DNA of 58,922 bases from Thermostichus vulcanus str. 'Rupite'. GTDB lineage: Bacteria; Cyanobacteriota; Cyanobacteriia; Thermostichales; Thermostichaceae. The notes beneath the pieces were generated by a model that was given only the letters and a program-made list of their open reading frames with translations, did not search any database and had not been told where the DNA came from. The position numbers and the translations under genes are program-made. Of this stretch, positions 8,924 to 18,361 are shown piece after piece. How positions within the stretch are numbered: the stretch's first letter is position 1; each line of letters begins with the position of its first letter. The stretch spans positions 1 through 58,922 of the forward strand of contig NZ_JAFIRA010000020.1 in assembly GCF_022848905.1 (NCBI RefSeq). The letters run 5' to 3'.

Positions 8924-9907
8924 ATGAGCGAGACCCTTGCCCCACCAACAGAATCGGCTCACAAGACCGAGCCTGCCATTGCCATTACAGGCCTGACCAA
9001 AACCTATCGCACCGGCTTTTGGATGAACAAGGTGGTGAGTCCCCTCAAGGATTGTTCCTTGACGGTGGCACGCGGAGAAACCTTTGGGCTGCTGGGGCCT
9101 AACGGGGCTGGCAAAACCACCACCATCAAATGTTTACTCGGGATTGTGGATCCCACCAGCGGCAGCGGTACCTTGCTGGGCAGACCCTTGGGGGATCGCT
9201 CCATCAAGCAGCAGGTGGGGTACTTGCCGGAAAATCCCTATTTTTACGACTATTTAACGGCGTGGGAGTTTCTACATTTTGCGGGGAAAGTGTTTCGGCT
9301 GCCCGACCGCCTTTTGCAAGAACGGATCCCGCAACTGCTGGAGTTGGTGGGGCTTTCCATCGATACCGCCCGTAAAAAACAACTGCGCACCTACTCCAAA
9401 GGGATGCTCCAACGCACCGGCATGGCCCAAGCCCTGATCAACGATCCGGAGCTGGTGTTTTTGGATGAGCCGATGTCCGGGTTGGATCCGATGGGCCGCT
9501 ACCAAATGCGCGAGATTATCCTATCCCTCAAACAACAGGGCAAAACCGTCTTTTTCAATAGCCATATCTTGGGAGATGTCGAGGTGATCTGCAACCGGGT
9601 CGGCCTGATCATCGGCGGCAAATTGGTGCAGCAGGGCACTTTGGATGAATTGCTCGGGCAGACCGAAAGCTATCGGGTGCAGGGGCACGATGGAGATGTC
9701 AATCAATTCCGTGAGCGCCTCCAGCATTTTCATCTGCAGGGATCCCATTGGTCGGGGGAATGGGGTGGATCCCTGTCGGAATTGCTAGGGATCCTCAATC
9801 AGGCGGGGGCAGTGGTGACGGATTTGCATTTGCAACGACAGTCGTTAGAAGAATACTTTGTCGATCAGGTGCGGGCGGTGGAGGGGGATCATCCTGTATC
9901 CACCTAA
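8924..9907 (+). CDS. ABC transporter ATP-binding protein (ABC-2 / CcmA type)
   Basis: A 327-residue ATPase for an export-type ABC transporter. Walker A is GPNGAGKTT, the signature is the variant YSKGMLQRTGMAQAL, and Walker B is LVFLDEPMSGLDP, followed by the switch His in FFNSHILGDVE. The ~95 residues after the ATPase core match the C-terminal extension seen in drug and ABC-2 type exporters. No permease gene adjoins it, so the partner must be encoded elsewhere. Its last four bases overlap the end of the convergent gene at 9904. Confidence 0.85.
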   Translation: MSETLAPPTESAHKTEPAIAITGLTKTYRTGFWMNKVVSPLKDCSLTVARGETFGLLGPNGAGKTTTIKCLLGIVDPTSGSGTLLGRPLGDRSIKQQVGYLPENPYFYDYLTAWEFLHFAGKVFRLPDRLLQERIPQLLELVGLSIDTARKKQLRTYSKGMLQRTGMAQALINDPELVFLDEPMSGLDPMGRYQMREIILSLKQQGKTVFFNSHILGDVEVICNRVGLIIGGKLVQQGTLDELLGQTESYRVQGHDGDVNQFRERLQHFHLQGSHWSGEWGGSLSELLGILNQAGAVVTDLHLQRQSLEEYFVDQVRAVEGDHPVST

Positions 9908-10566
9908 ACTTGTCGACCATCGGAGAGTTGAATTTGCAACCCTGCCCGTAGCTGCTCCTCCTGGGATCCGCTGATCCTGAGGCCAAAGTGGTGAACTTGC
10001 AGCAGGGTGCGTTCCGGATCTTCAGGGCGAATACAGGCCATGTTCAGTTGATGGGCTGCCCGCATTTCATCGTCTCCACAAGCAGCTTGTAACTCCTTTT
10101 GCCAGGCGATGTCTATCCCTCGATACAGTAGTTCCAACAGCAGCAGAGCCTTGATGTAGTCCGGGATCTGCTCCGATTGAGCCATGAGCTGTTCTTGGGT
10201 CAGCCGTTTGCTCTCGTTGGCATCGTAACCCAGTTGCTCCAAAGCGCGATCCAACACGACTCCCTGCAGGATCCGGTTCAAACACCAAGCATAGGTGAGC
10301 ACTTCTGCAGAGGCCGTTTCGGGATCCCGTGGGTAGGCGACTGGGATGGGTGGGTGGGATAGGCGCAACTGACACAAAGCTCGGGCCCACTCGATCTCAG
10401 GCGCATCTGCCTCGCCGTAGAGAATGCTTCCAGAAGGCCAAGATCCCACCTGCACCGACCAAGGAAAAGAAAGCCAGGGATCCGCTCGCCAGGAAAAGGC
10501 TGGCTTCGGAACCCCCAGTTGTTCGAAGGTCGCCTGCAGCGCTTGGGGTAGATTAGGGGATCCCAT
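9904..10566 (-). CDS. Conserved hypothetical protein
   Basis: A 220-residue soluble protein I do not recognise. It has no signal peptide or membrane segment. It is rich in Leu and acidic residues and contains SWRADPWLSFPWSVQVG near the start and a helical middle (IPDYIKALLLLELLYRGIDIAW). Its composition and GGATCC content match its neighbours, so it looks native. It is convergent with the ABC ATPase gene and overlaps it by four bases, and nothing in the context suggests a function. Confidence 0.6.
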   Translation of the reverse strand: MGSPNLPQALQATFEQLGVPKPAFSWRADPWLSFPWSVQVGSWPSGSILYGEADAPEIEWARALCQLRLSHPPIPVAYPRDPETASAEVLTYAWCLNRILQGVVLDRALEQLGYDANESKRLTQEQLMAQSEQIPDYIKALLLLELLYRGIDIAWQKELQAACGDDEMRAAHQLNMACIRPEDPERTLLQVHHFGLRISGSQEEQLRAGLQIQLSDGRQV

Positions 10567-10718
10567 TGTGGCCTCCTCAAAGATTGGGCTGGCCTCATTT
10601 TCCCATTCCAGAAGAATCTTCCCGAACTTCGACTTCGTAATAGCAGATACTTCAATCCCCGCTCAGATGACCTAGCCTCAGTAGAACTTGATGAACTTTA
10701 TATGAAAAGAGGTGAACT

Positions 10719-12362
10719 ATGGGTCAACAGGTTGCCGGATCCAATCGTAGGGGTCGGCGGCAATTTCTTAAACAAGGTCTTCAAGCTGGGATCCTAACTG
10801 GAACCGGGTTGGCGGCTTTATCCACCTCTGGGCTCCGTCATTCTCAAACGGCCCAAGCCACGCCTCAGCAGGGCGGCACGATGGTGGTGGTTGGACACCA
10901 GGAGGTTCCTACCCTGAGTCCCGGCAAGGCGGTGGGGAATGTGCCCCTGTTCGTGATCTATCAGCTTTACAATGGCCTGGTAGAGGTGGATGAGAACTTT
11001 GAGGTTCAGCCTGCTCTAGCGGAATCTTGGCAGATCAGTGCGGATGGCCTCACCTACACTTTCAAGCTACGGCAGGGGGTAAAATTTCACGATGGAGAAG
11101 ACTTCACCGCAGAGGATGTGAAGTACACCTACGAGTTTTATGGGGATCCGGATAGCGGCTCTACATTGATCGGTCAGGCAGCAGATATCGAGAGCATCGA
11201 TATCCCTGATGACTACACGGTGGTATTTACCCTAAAGCAACCCAACGCCACGTTTCTGCGTATTTCAGCCAACAACTTCTACATTGTGCCCAAGCACTAT
11301 CATGAAGAGGTGGGAGAAGAAGTTTTTGAAACCCAACCAATCGGTACTGGCCCTTTCAAGCTCAAAGAATGGCGCGCGGCAGAGTTTACGGAGCTGGAGG
11401 CTTTCGAGGAGCATTTCCGAGGTCGCCCCAATATCGATATTCTGCGCCAAGATATTGTGCCAGAAGCTTCTGTTCGAGCCATTGCTCTGGAAACCGGCCA
11501 AGCAGACTCGATGGTGTGGCCGCCGCTGATCGAAGACAACCTGCGCTTCGAAGCGGATACCGAGAACTACACTACCTTCAAAACGCCTAGCCTTAGCGTG
11601 AACCACTTCCCTTTGAACAACAACCACCCGATTCTTTCCGACAAGCGGGTGCGCCAAGCGATGATGTACGCCTTTGATCGGCCCCGCCAAATTCAGGATG
11701 TACAGCAAGGGGCAGCGGTTTTAGCCACCTCCAATCTCTCCCCCTCATTGGTGCAGTGGTACACCGAATTGGTAACTCGCTACGAATACGACCCCAACAA
11801 AGCTGTGGAATTGCTGGAAGAGGCAGGTTGGACTGTTGGGGCAGATGGCATCCGTGAGAAAGATGGGCAGAAATTCACCTTCACCTGCACAACCATCACC
11901 GGGGATCAGGCTCGTCGGCCACAAGCAGAGATTTTGCAGCAACAACTGCGGGCCGTAGGGATCGACATGCAACTTTCAGAAGCTCCGATCACTGCCATCC
12001 AGACTGGGCTACGCAACAATACCGTCGATGCCTCCCTCTACAACTGGAACTACGGCGGCACCAATGGGGATCCCGATGCACCCACCACCCTAGGTTCCGA
12101 TGGCCGTTCCAACTGGTCAAATTTTAAGAATGCTCGTGTGGATGAGCTGCTGGATTTGGGTCGCAAAGAAGTGGATCCCGAAAAACGAGCAGAATACTAT
12201 CGGGAAATTCAGCAAATCGTTGCGGATGAAGTTCCTTTCTTATTTGTCATGTATTGGGATTGGTTTACGATTTTCAGTAGCCGCATTAAGGGATTGCCAG
12301 AGTCTGCACTGATTAGCGATTTCCTCTACAAAAAGTGCTACCAATTTTGGATTGAAGCTTAA
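10719..12362 (+). CDS. ABC transporter substrate-binding protein, peptide/nickel (SBP_bac_5) family
   Basis: A 547-residue periplasmic binding protein of the DppA/OppA family. The N-terminus carries a twin-arginine type signal (NRRGRRQFLKQGLQAG, then a hydrophobic stretch ending near AQA), so it is probably exported folded through Tat. Family signatures are visible: PALAESWQISADGLTYTFKLR, VKFHDGEDFTAEDV and PIGTGPFKLKEW. An AGAGG ribosome site lies just before the ATG. It heads a three-gene operon with two permease genes. The substrate cannot be told from sequence; a di/oligopeptide is the default guess. Confidence 0.88.
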   Translation: MGQQVAGSNRRGRRQFLKQGLQAGILTGTGLAALSTSGLRHSQTAQATPQQGGTMVVVGHQEVPTLSPGKAVGNVPLFVIYQLYNGLVEVDENFEVQPALAESWQISADGLTYTFKLRQGVKFHDGEDFTAEDVKYTYEFYGDPDSGSTLIGQAADIESIDIPDDYTVVFTLKQPNATFLRISANNFYIVPKHYHEEVGEEVFETQPIGTGPFKLKEWRAAEFTELEAFEEHFRGRPNIDILRQDIVPEASVRAIALETGQADSMVWPPLIEDNLRFEADTENYTTFKTPSLSVNHFPLNNNHPILSDKRVRQAMMYAFDRPRQIQDVQQGAAVLATSNLSPSLVQWYTELVTRYEYDPNKAVELLEEAGWTVGADGIREKDGQKFTFTCTTITGDQARRPQAEILQQQLRAVGIDMQLSEAPITAIQTGLRNNTVDASLYNWNYGGTNGDPDAPTTLGSDGRSNWSNFKNARVDELLDLGRKEVDPEKRAEYYREIQQIVADEVPFLFVMYWDWFTIFSSRIKGLPESALISDFLYKKCYQFWIEA

Positions 12363-12397
12363 GGGATCCCCACCCATCAACTTAGGAGGGTCACAGC

Positions 12398-13342
12398 ATG
12401 GGCCGATATCTACTCACCCGCATCCTGCAAGGGATCCTTGTCATTCTGTTGATTAGTTTGTTCACCTTTGCCATCGTTCGCCTGATCCCTGGAGATCCGG
12501 TGGATTTGTTGCTGGGGGAGGGTCAGGTGCCCATCACAGAAGCACAGGTAGAGGCCATTCGGCGCCAGTGGGGTCTAGATCGCCCCTTGTGGGAGCAATA
12601 TCTGATCTGGATGGGCAAAATGCTCACTGGCAGTTTGGGGACCTCTATCATCCGCACCGGGGTTCCGGTTAGCCGCATGATCTGGGAAGCCGTGCCCGTC
12701 ACTGCTTTGCTCAATCTGTTGGCACTGGGGATTGCCTTGGCAGTGGCCATTCCCGCCGGTATTATCGCTGGATCCCGCCGCAACTCTTGGTTTGACTACC
12801 TGTTTACGGCTGGAACAACTCTGGGAGTTGCCGTACCCAATTTTTGGTTGGGGTTGATGTTAATCGTGCTGTTTGGGGTGGTGTTGCGCTGGTTACCGCC
12901 TTTTGGACTTCGTTCCTGGCAGGGATACATTCTGCCCGTGGCAGTGTTGGCAACGGAACAGATGGCGGTGCTAGCGCGGGTTATGCGGGGGGCGATGATC
13001 GAGATCCTTGCTCAGGACTACATTAAAACGGCGCGTAGCAAGGGGCTCTCCTACGGGGCTATTTTGTTCGGCCATGCCGTACCCAACGCTCTATTGCCGG
13101 TGGTGACAGTGATTGGTTTTCGCATCGCCTTTCTGCTGAGTGGCACCCTCATCATCGAGTCGGTGTTTGCTTTACCTGGTCTGGGGAGGTTGCTCTATGA
13201 CTCGGTCTTTCGCCTGGATTATCAGGTGGCACAAGCGATTGTGATGTTACTCTCCATTTTGGTGGTGGTGGTGAATTTGCTCACAGATCTCACCTACGCT
13301 GCGATTGATCCCCGACTGCGGCTGCTGGCTCGCTCTCGTTAG
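12398..13342 (+). CDS. ABC transporter permease, DppB/OppB family
   Basis: A 314-residue membrane protein with about six hydrophobic segments. The N-terminus (RYLLTRILQGILVILLISLFTFAIVRLIPGDP) is typical of DppB proteins. The ATPase-contact EAA loop is at TARSKGLSYGAILFGHAVPNAL. It follows the binding-protein gene by 35 bases, with AGGAGG just upstream, and precedes the DppC-type gene, with which it should form the channel. Confidence 0.9.
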   Translation: MGRYLLTRILQGILVILLISLFTFAIVRLIPGDPVDLLLGEGQVPITEAQVEAIRRQWGLDRPLWEQYLIWMGKMLTGSLGTSIIRTGVPVSRMIWEAVPVTALLNLLALGIALAVAIPAGIIAGSRRNSWFDYLFTAGTTLGVAVPNFWLGLMLIVLFGVVLRWLPPFGLRSWQGYILPVAVLATEQMAVLARVMRGAMIEILAQDYIKTARSKGLSYGAILFGHAVPNALLPVVTVIGFRIAFLLSGTLIIESVFALPGLGRLLYDSVFRLDYQVAQAIVMLLSILVVVVNLLTDLTYAAIDPRLRLLARSR

Positions 13343-13369
13343 TCCTGTGTGTTCCACTTTTGCTGGTTT

Positions 13370-14281
13370 ATGGCTTTCCCGACTTCTGCTCCTCCTTTGG
13401 CGGCGACTCCTGAAGATGCAAGCTCTCGGGCTACGGTGGCTGTTCCCCTGTGGGTAAGAGCCTGGCGACGCTTCCGAGCCAATCGATTGGCGTTGCTCGG
13501 ATTGGGATATGTGGTGCTGTTGTTGGGGGTGGCCCTGTTTGCCGATCACCTAGCCCCTTATTCCCCCGTTGAGACCTTTGCCGGGATGCGGGGCCGCGGC
13601 CCTTCTGTCGAACACTGGCTGGGATTTGACCATGTCGGGCGGGATCTGCTCAGCCGTTTGATTTTCGGCACCCGTGCTGCTTTGATCGTTGGGTTGGGGG
13701 CAACGGGGATTGCGGTGACTGTAGGGGTTTTGGTGGGATCCCTTTCCGGTTATTTCGGGGGGTGGGTGGATCTGCTCCTGTCGCGCTTGGTGGATACCTT
13801 GATGGCCTTCCCCACATTAGCGCTACTGATCATGTTGGCAGCAGTACTGGGGCCCAGTCTACTTACTACGGTGACGGTGATTGGGCTAACCTCTTGGGCT
13901 GCCTACGCACGCGTGGTGCGAGCTGATGTCCTCAGTTTGCGGGAACGAGACTTTGTCATGGCCGCCTATGCAGGTGGAGCAAAAAGCAGCCACATTCTTT
14001 GGCACCACATTTTGCCCAATGTGCTTGGCCCAGTGATTGTCTTGGGTAGCCTCGGCGTGGGCAGCACCATCATCTTGGAGTCGGCACTTTCTTTTCTGGG
14101 TTTAGGGATCCGTCCTCCCGCACCTTCTTGGGGTGGAATCCTCTCGGACGGGCGGGCCTACATTCTCACCTATCCCCACATTGCCATTGCTCCAGGTGTT
14201 CTGATCGTGTTGACGGTGCTAGCCTTTAACTTCATTGGCGATGGCTTACGGGATGCTTTGGATCCCCGACAACGGGGGTAA
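13370..14281 (+). CDS. ABC transporter permease, DppC/OppC family
   Basis: A 303-residue permease with the N-terminal signature WRRFRANRLALLGLGYV, about six membrane segments and the EAA loop AYAGGAKSSHILWHHILPN. The end, GDGLRDALDPRQRG, is the usual DppC C-terminus. It pairs with the DppB-type protein. The frame is open from a GTG at 13349, but the ATG at 13370 gives the usual length. No DppD/DppF ATPase genes follow: the next gene is convergent and starts within one base of this stop codon. Confidence 0.9.
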   Translation: MAFPTSAPPLAATPEDASSRATVAVPLWVRAWRRFRANRLALLGLGYVVLLLGVALFADHLAPYSPVETFAGMRGRGPSVEHWLGFDHVGRDLLSRLIFGTRAALIVGLGATGIAVTVGVLVGSLSGYFGGWVDLLLSRLVDTLMAFPTLALLIMLAAVLGPSLLTTVTVIGLTSWAAYARVVRADVLSLRERDFVMAAYAGGAKSSHILWHHILPNVLGPVIVLGSLGVGSTIILESALSFLGLGIRPPAPSWGGILSDGRAYILTYPHIAIAPGVLIVLTVLAFNFIGDGLRDALDPRQRG

Positions 14282-15397
14282 CTACCCTTGAGAAACAACC
14301 GTGCGGTAGTAATCCTCCAACTGTTGCGTGGCTGCCGACCAACTCCAGCGTTCTGCCTCCTGGCGGGCCTGTTGCCGAAACACCTGTCGCTGCCCGCTGC
14401 TGCTCAAAAGTTGCTGGGTGGCATGGACAAAATCGCTATCCGAATCGGGCTCAAAGAGAAACCCATTGCGGCCACTGTCCACCACATCGGTAATACCCCC
14501 AGAACGAGGCGCGATCACCGGACAACCCGCCGCCATTGCCTCCAACAAGACCAGCCCCAAGGTCTCGGTGCGGGAAGGGAACACGAACAAATCCGCTGAA
14601 GCAAAGGCCGCCGCCAGGGATTCCCCTTGTAAATAGCCGGTGAACACCACATCATGCCCAGCAAAATGCTGCTCCAGGGATCCCCGTTCTGGCCCATCCC
14701 CAACAATGGCTAGACGGGCCTGTGGGATCTGCTCCAACAACACCTTGATCCGGCCTACTTCTTTCTCAGCAGAAAGCCGCCCTACATAAAGCAAAAGAGG
14801 CCGTTCCGGTTGGCCCGCCGTGAGATGATCTCGCATTTCCGAATTGGCGGCCTGCGGATGAAACAACTCCGTATCCACCCCCCGCTGCCACAGTTGCACC
14901 CGCTCAATGCCATGAGCGCTCAGCTCCTGCACCATGGCCGTGGAGGTGCAGAGATTCACCCGCGCCAGATTGTGTCCCAGCTTCAGCAAGTTCCACAAGA
15001 CCCCCTCCAAAAAGCCCAGCCCATAATGTTTGAGGTACTTGGGCAAATGGGTATGGTAGGAGGCCACCAGCGGGATCCCCATCGTTTGGCTGTAGTAGAG
15101 CCCCCCCAGCCCCAATACCGCCGGGTTCACCACATGGATCACATCCGGGCGGAAGCGATGCAGCAGCTTACCAATCGCGGGGCCAGGGGCAGCCAGCTTC
15201 AATTCTGGGTACAAAGGCAACGGCATTCCAGGGATCCCGTAAACCCGCGCCCGTGCAAACCGCCTGGGCGCACCTTGGGGAGCAACGACGAGAACGGAAT
15301 TACCGTGGGCTGTTAAATGACGAACAGTATGACAAAGCCGGGTGACGATGCCATCTACCTTGGGCAGAAAGGTCTCCGTAAACAGAGCTATGCGCAT
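14282..15397 (-). CDS. GT4 glycosyltransferase, sulfoquinovosyltransferase-like (SQDG synthase)
   Basis: A 371-residue GT4 enzyme. It begins MRIALFTETFLPKVDGI, contains DVIHVVNPAVLGLGG, SYHTHLPKYLKHYG and YVGRLSAEKE, and has the nucleotide-sugar binding FPSRTETLGLVLLEAMAAGCPV (E-x7-E). These fit SqdX, which moves sulfoquinovose from UDP-sulfoquinovose to diacylglycerol to make the thylakoid lipid SQDG. SqdB is not in the window, so a related GT4 mannosyl/glucosyl transferase is not excluded. The ATG at 15397 is preferred over an upstream in-frame start that would add 16 unrelated residues. Confidence 0.78.
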   Translation of the reverse strand: MRIALFTETFLPKVDGIVTRLCHTVRHLTAHGNSVLVVAPQGAPRRFARARVYGIPGMPLPLYPELKLAAPGPAIGKLLHRFRPDVIHVVNPAVLGLGGLYYSQTMGIPLVASYHTHLPKYLKHYGLGFLEGVLWNLLKLGHNLARVNLCTSTAMVQELSAHGIERVQLWQRGVDTELFHPQAANSEMRDHLTAGQPERPLLLYVGRLSAEKEVGRIKVLLEQIPQARLAIVGDGPERGSLEQHFAGHDVVFTGYLQGESLAAAFASADLFVFPSRTETLGLVLLEAMAAGCPVIAPRSGGITDVVDSGRNGFLFEPDSDSDFVHATQQLLSSSGQRQVFRQQARQEAERWSWSAATQQLEDYYRTVVSQG

Positions 15398-15500
15398 CAG
15401 GGATCCCAGGCTTGACGAAAAGACTCTAGGATGAGTGTTGCACAAAAAGGCAATGCTGTTACGCCTCTGGTCGGCTAGCTCTAAAAATCATGGGCCAACT

Positions 15501-15635
15501 TCATTCCACCGGGAAAGCATAGGGCATCGGCTCTTTCAAAAGCTCCGGTTGCGCCCGACCGACGGTATCTGCGGTGGTTTTGCTGATTAACAACAGCGTC
15601 GCTGCTAGGGTCAGCCCGATAATGTCTCGCCACAT
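15501..15635 (-). CDS. Small single-span membrane protein (44 aa)
   Basis: A short gene reading MWRDIIGLTLAATLLLISK, then a polar tail ending KEPMPYAFPVE. One hydrophobic helix occupies residues 5-18 with a short soluble C-terminus. Codon use and position look like a real cyanobacterial small protein, but I cannot match it to a named photosystem or b6f subunit. It lies between sqdX and the M50 protease gene on the same strand, about 100 bases upstream of the sqdX start. The start is ATG. Confidence 0.5.
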   Translation of the reverse strand: MWRDIIGLTLAATLLLISKTTADTVGRAQPELLKEPMPYAFPVE

Positions 15636-15766
15636 AATGCACTCTTGGACTCCTCACTCCTCATGCCCACTACTGTAGCGGCGGTTTCCTCTGTTGGGCA
15701 GTGATTTGTGACGGATTTTCGCGTGATGTGAATCACTTCCAGAATTGCGGCTTTGCCCCATGCCAA

Positions 15767-16498
15767 TCAGTCACGGTAGGTCATCTGCAAACTGGTCATC
15801 AGCAAGACCAAAGAAGATACTGCCATTAGGCCGCCCCAAAACCAGTAGGGCAGCAGCAGGTTCTGGGCAATTTGGCTGGAATCGGAGTGGATTACTTGCC
15901 CATTGATCACGGCAGTGGCGGTAAACAGGTAATCCAGCTGGCGGTAGGTGCTCACACAGGCTTGTACCCCCAGAAATTGAATGGCAAAGCCCCGCACCCA
16001 GGAGGAAGCCCATAGCCCCAGGGCCAAAATCCCGATCCCCAGCGCTGGCACAAACAGCAACCCAAAGCCAGAGCGCACCCAAATCACCGCCGACAGCAAC
16101 AACAGGGATCCGAGAAACAACAACCCCAAGCGGGCTGTCCCCTGACGTCGAGAAGCCAGGATGAAAATAGCCCCCGCTATCGGTGGCCCCATCGGCCCGC
16201 CAGCCGCCACCAAAGCCCGACCCACCGGCCCCAAAAACAGCTGCCCACTGTGGAACGCCAACCCAGAGCCATTGGAATAAATCTCCAGACGGTGAAAATC
16301 TCCACCGAGTAGGAGAGCCGTCAAGCCATGGCCCATCTCATGGAACCAGGTAGCCAGGATGGTAAAGGGATAGAGGATGTAATTGCCCCACGGGAACTGC
16401 CAGAGCAAGACCGTTACACCTGCGGCAGCCACTAACCAGACCAAGCTGTGCTGAGCGGGTTGTTCTGAAGAGGGCAAAGGCAGCTCGGGGTCAGTCAT
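15767..16498 (-). CDS. M50-family membrane metallopeptidase-like protein
   Basis: A 243-residue membrane protein with about six hydrophobic segments. The zinc-binding HEMGH sits in ILATWFHEMGHGLTALLLGG, giving the HExxH motif of site-2-protease-like M50 enzymes. A second metal-ligand motif is not clear, as is usual for the M50B-like group. The substrate is unknown. The frame is open further upstream, but the ATG at 16498 (MTDPELPLPSS) is the sensible start. Confidence 0.78.
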   Translation of the reverse strand: MTDPELPLPSSEQPAQHSLVWLVAAAGVTVLLWQFPWGNYILYPFTILATWFHEMGHGLTALLLGGDFHRLEIYSNGSGLAFHSGQLFLGPVGRALVAAGGPMGPPIAGAIFILASRRQGTARLGLLFLGSLLLLSAVIWVRSGFGLLFVPALGIGILALGLWASSWVRGFAIQFLGVQACVSTYRQLDYLFTATAVINGQVIHSDSSQIAQNLLLPYWFWGGLMAVSSLVLLMTSLQMTYRD

Positions 16499-16682
16499 AG
16501 CGTGTTGAAGGTTACAATGCTTGCCAAAAAAGGCTAAGATGCCTTGTCTTCTTAGACTGCTGCGGGGAGTGGAGAGTTCCAAGCCAACCTAAAAAAAGTA
16601 GCCAGTTATAGCATGAAATCAAAAAGTTCTACTCTATGCTTTAGGGGCTTGAATGATTAGGCTTTGAAGGATACTGGGATCC

Positions 16683-17126
16683 ATGTGGCGGCTGAGTTTT
16701 CTGCTAATGGCGATTTTGAGTGGAGTTCTGCTGCCGATTCGCTACCAGTTGGATGGAAAATTGGCTCAAGCAGCCGCTTCTGTGCCGATGGCGGGGGTCG
16801 TCTCTACTTTTGTTGGTGCGACCGTTTTGGTGGTGTTGTTGCTCTCGGGTCGCTTTGGCAACGTGCATTGGGCAGGGTTGCGCCTCAGTCCTTGGTGGAG
16901 TTACTTGGGCGGGATCTCAGGGGGATCCTACGTACTGCTGGTAACCTATGCAGCGATCCAAGCCGGGACAACTCTGACCATTGGGATTGGGATCGCCACC
17001 CAGATGCTGAGTAGCCTGTTGGTGGATCATTTCGGCTGGTTGGGGTTGCAGCGGCGACCCTTGAGCTGGCAGCGACTGCTGGCTGGGATCCTTTTGGTGG
17101 TAGCGGTGGTGTTGCTTTTAGGTTAG
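16683..17126 (+). CDS. YdcZ/DUF606 DMT-type transporter, first half
   Basis: A 147-residue protein with about five membrane helices, starting MWRLSFLLMAILSGVLLPI and containing FVGATVLVVLLLSGRF and QAGTTLTIGIGIATQMLSSLLVDHFGW, the pattern of YdcZ (DUF606) proteins of the drug/metabolite transporter superfamily. A second copy follows 15 bases downstream, so the two probably form a heterodimer, the split version of a ten-helix DMT transporter. The substrate is unknown. Confidence 0.82.
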   Translation: MWRLSFLLMAILSGVLLPIRYQLDGKLAQAAASVPMAGVVSTFVGATVLVVLLLSGRFGNVHWAGLRLSPWWSYLGGISGGSYVLLVTYAAIQAGTTLTIGIGIATQMLSSLLVDHFGWLGLQRRPLSWQRLLAGILLVVAVVLLLG

Positions 17127-17141
17127 GGAGTTGGGCGCTAG

Positions 17142-17657
17142 ATGAACCTAGAGACGATACAAGCCGGGCTGGCGGCAGGAGTCGGCGGGGTCTTGTTTAC
17201 CTTGGCCTTTGCCTTCAACAGCCGGTTGCACCGCTCCCTTCACAGCCCCTTGGCGGCCTCTGCCATCAGTTTCACCATTTCCTTTGTGTTTGTTGGATCC
17301 CTGGTGGGGTTGTGGGGCCAATGGAATATCACCCCTCTCGGACAAGCTCCCTGGTGGGCCTTTTTGGGGGGAGCCACTGGCAGTTGCTCAATTATTCTCA
17401 GCCTGTTGGCTTTGCCCCGGATTGGGTTGGTGGCCTTGGGCATTGCCATTGTGTTTGGGCAGCTCGGGTTTTCCTTACTGATCGAGCAATTTGGATTGAC
17501 CACCATAGTCAGGGGTGTGCTGGGGACAAAGGAGATCCTGGGGTTGGGCTTGATCCTGGTGGCTGTGGTACTTATTCAATCGCAACGGGAAGCCGCCCCC
17601 ACTGCTGAGAGCAAGGCAGAATCCATTCCAGAAGATAGGGTGAAAGAACTCAACTAA
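17142..17657 (+). CDS. YdcZ/DUF606 DMT-type transporter, second half
   Basis: A 171-residue homologue of the preceding gene, with the same helix pattern (GVGGVLFTLAFAFNSRLHRSL, then IGLVALGIAIVFGQLGFSLLIEQFG) and an extra charged C-terminal tail of about 25 residues. The short spacing indicates co-transcription. It is likely to pair antiparallel with the first protein in the cytoplasmic membrane. Confidence 0.82.
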   Translation: MNLETIQAGLAAGVGGVLFTLAFAFNSRLHRSLHSPLAASAISFTISFVFVGSLVGLWGQWNITPLGQAPWWAFLGGATGSCSIILSLLALPRIGLVALGIAIVFGQLGFSLLIEQFGLTTIVRGVLGTKEILGLGLILVAVVLIQSQREAAPTAESKAESIPEDRVKELN

Positions 17658-17678
17658 ACTCAACTAAGGGATCCCTGG

Positions 17679-18311
17679 ATGGCTACTTTCCTGCGAGACT
17701 GGAGCTACCAATACCCCTGGCTCTACCGCAGCATCAGTCGTGTGGCCGCCCTAACGGTGGGGGGCTATAGGCGATTACGTCGGCTGCCTTTGGAAGGGAT
17801 CCCCATCCATTCCCAAGATCGGGTGTTGGATCTCTGTTGTGGCCCAGCAGAGGTGACCCCGGTGTTGGCGGAGCTTAGTCAGCAGGTGACGGGGTTGGAT
17901 GCTTCCCCAAAGGCCTTGAAGGTGGCCCGCCAGCGATTGCCGCAGGTGGAGTTTGTGGAGGCTTTTGCTCAGGCCATGCCCTTTCCCGATAACTGGTTTG
18001 ACTGGGTGCACACCAGCTTGGCTCTACACGAGTTGACCCCCAGCGAGCGGGAGCAGGTGCTGCAAGAGGTATGGCGGGTGCTTAAACCGGGAGGAGGCCT
18101 GTTGATTCTGGACTTGCACGCTCCCCAGCAACCACTGATCTGGCCGGGGTTGGCCCTATTCTTGACCCTTTTCGAGACCGACACTGCCTGGGAACTCCTG
18201 AAGATCGATTTGCCCGAAGAATTACAGCAACAGGGGTGGCAGAATATCCGGCAGACATTCCATGGATTGGGGGCTCTACAAGTGGTTCAGGCACAAAAGC
18301 CCTCTATCTAG
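17679..18311 (+). CDS. Class I SAM-dependent methyltransferase
   Basis: A 210-residue Methyltransf_11-type enzyme. Motif I is VLDLCCGPAEVTPVLAEL, the acidic strand-2 end is VTGLDASPKAL, motif II-III is FDWVHTSLALHEL, and LKPGGGLLILDLH is the usual post-motif III. The substrate is not evident. It lies 21 bases after the second YdcZ gene and could share its transcript. It ends about 50 bases before the convergent thiG gene. Confidence 0.8.
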   Translation: MATFLRDWSYQYPWLYRSISRVAALTVGGYRRLRRLPLEGIPIHSQDRVLDLCCGPAEVTPVLAELSQQVTGLDASPKALKVARQRLPQVEFVEAFAQAMPFPDNWFDWVHTSLALHELTPSEREQVLQEVWRVLKPGGGLLILDLHAPQQPLIWPGLALFLTLFETDTAWELLKIDLPEELQQQGWQNIRQTFHGLGALQVVQAQKPSI

Positions 18312-18361
18312 TTCCTAGGGGGATTCTGAGGGGATCAGAGGATTTAGAAGAGCTGCTCAAG

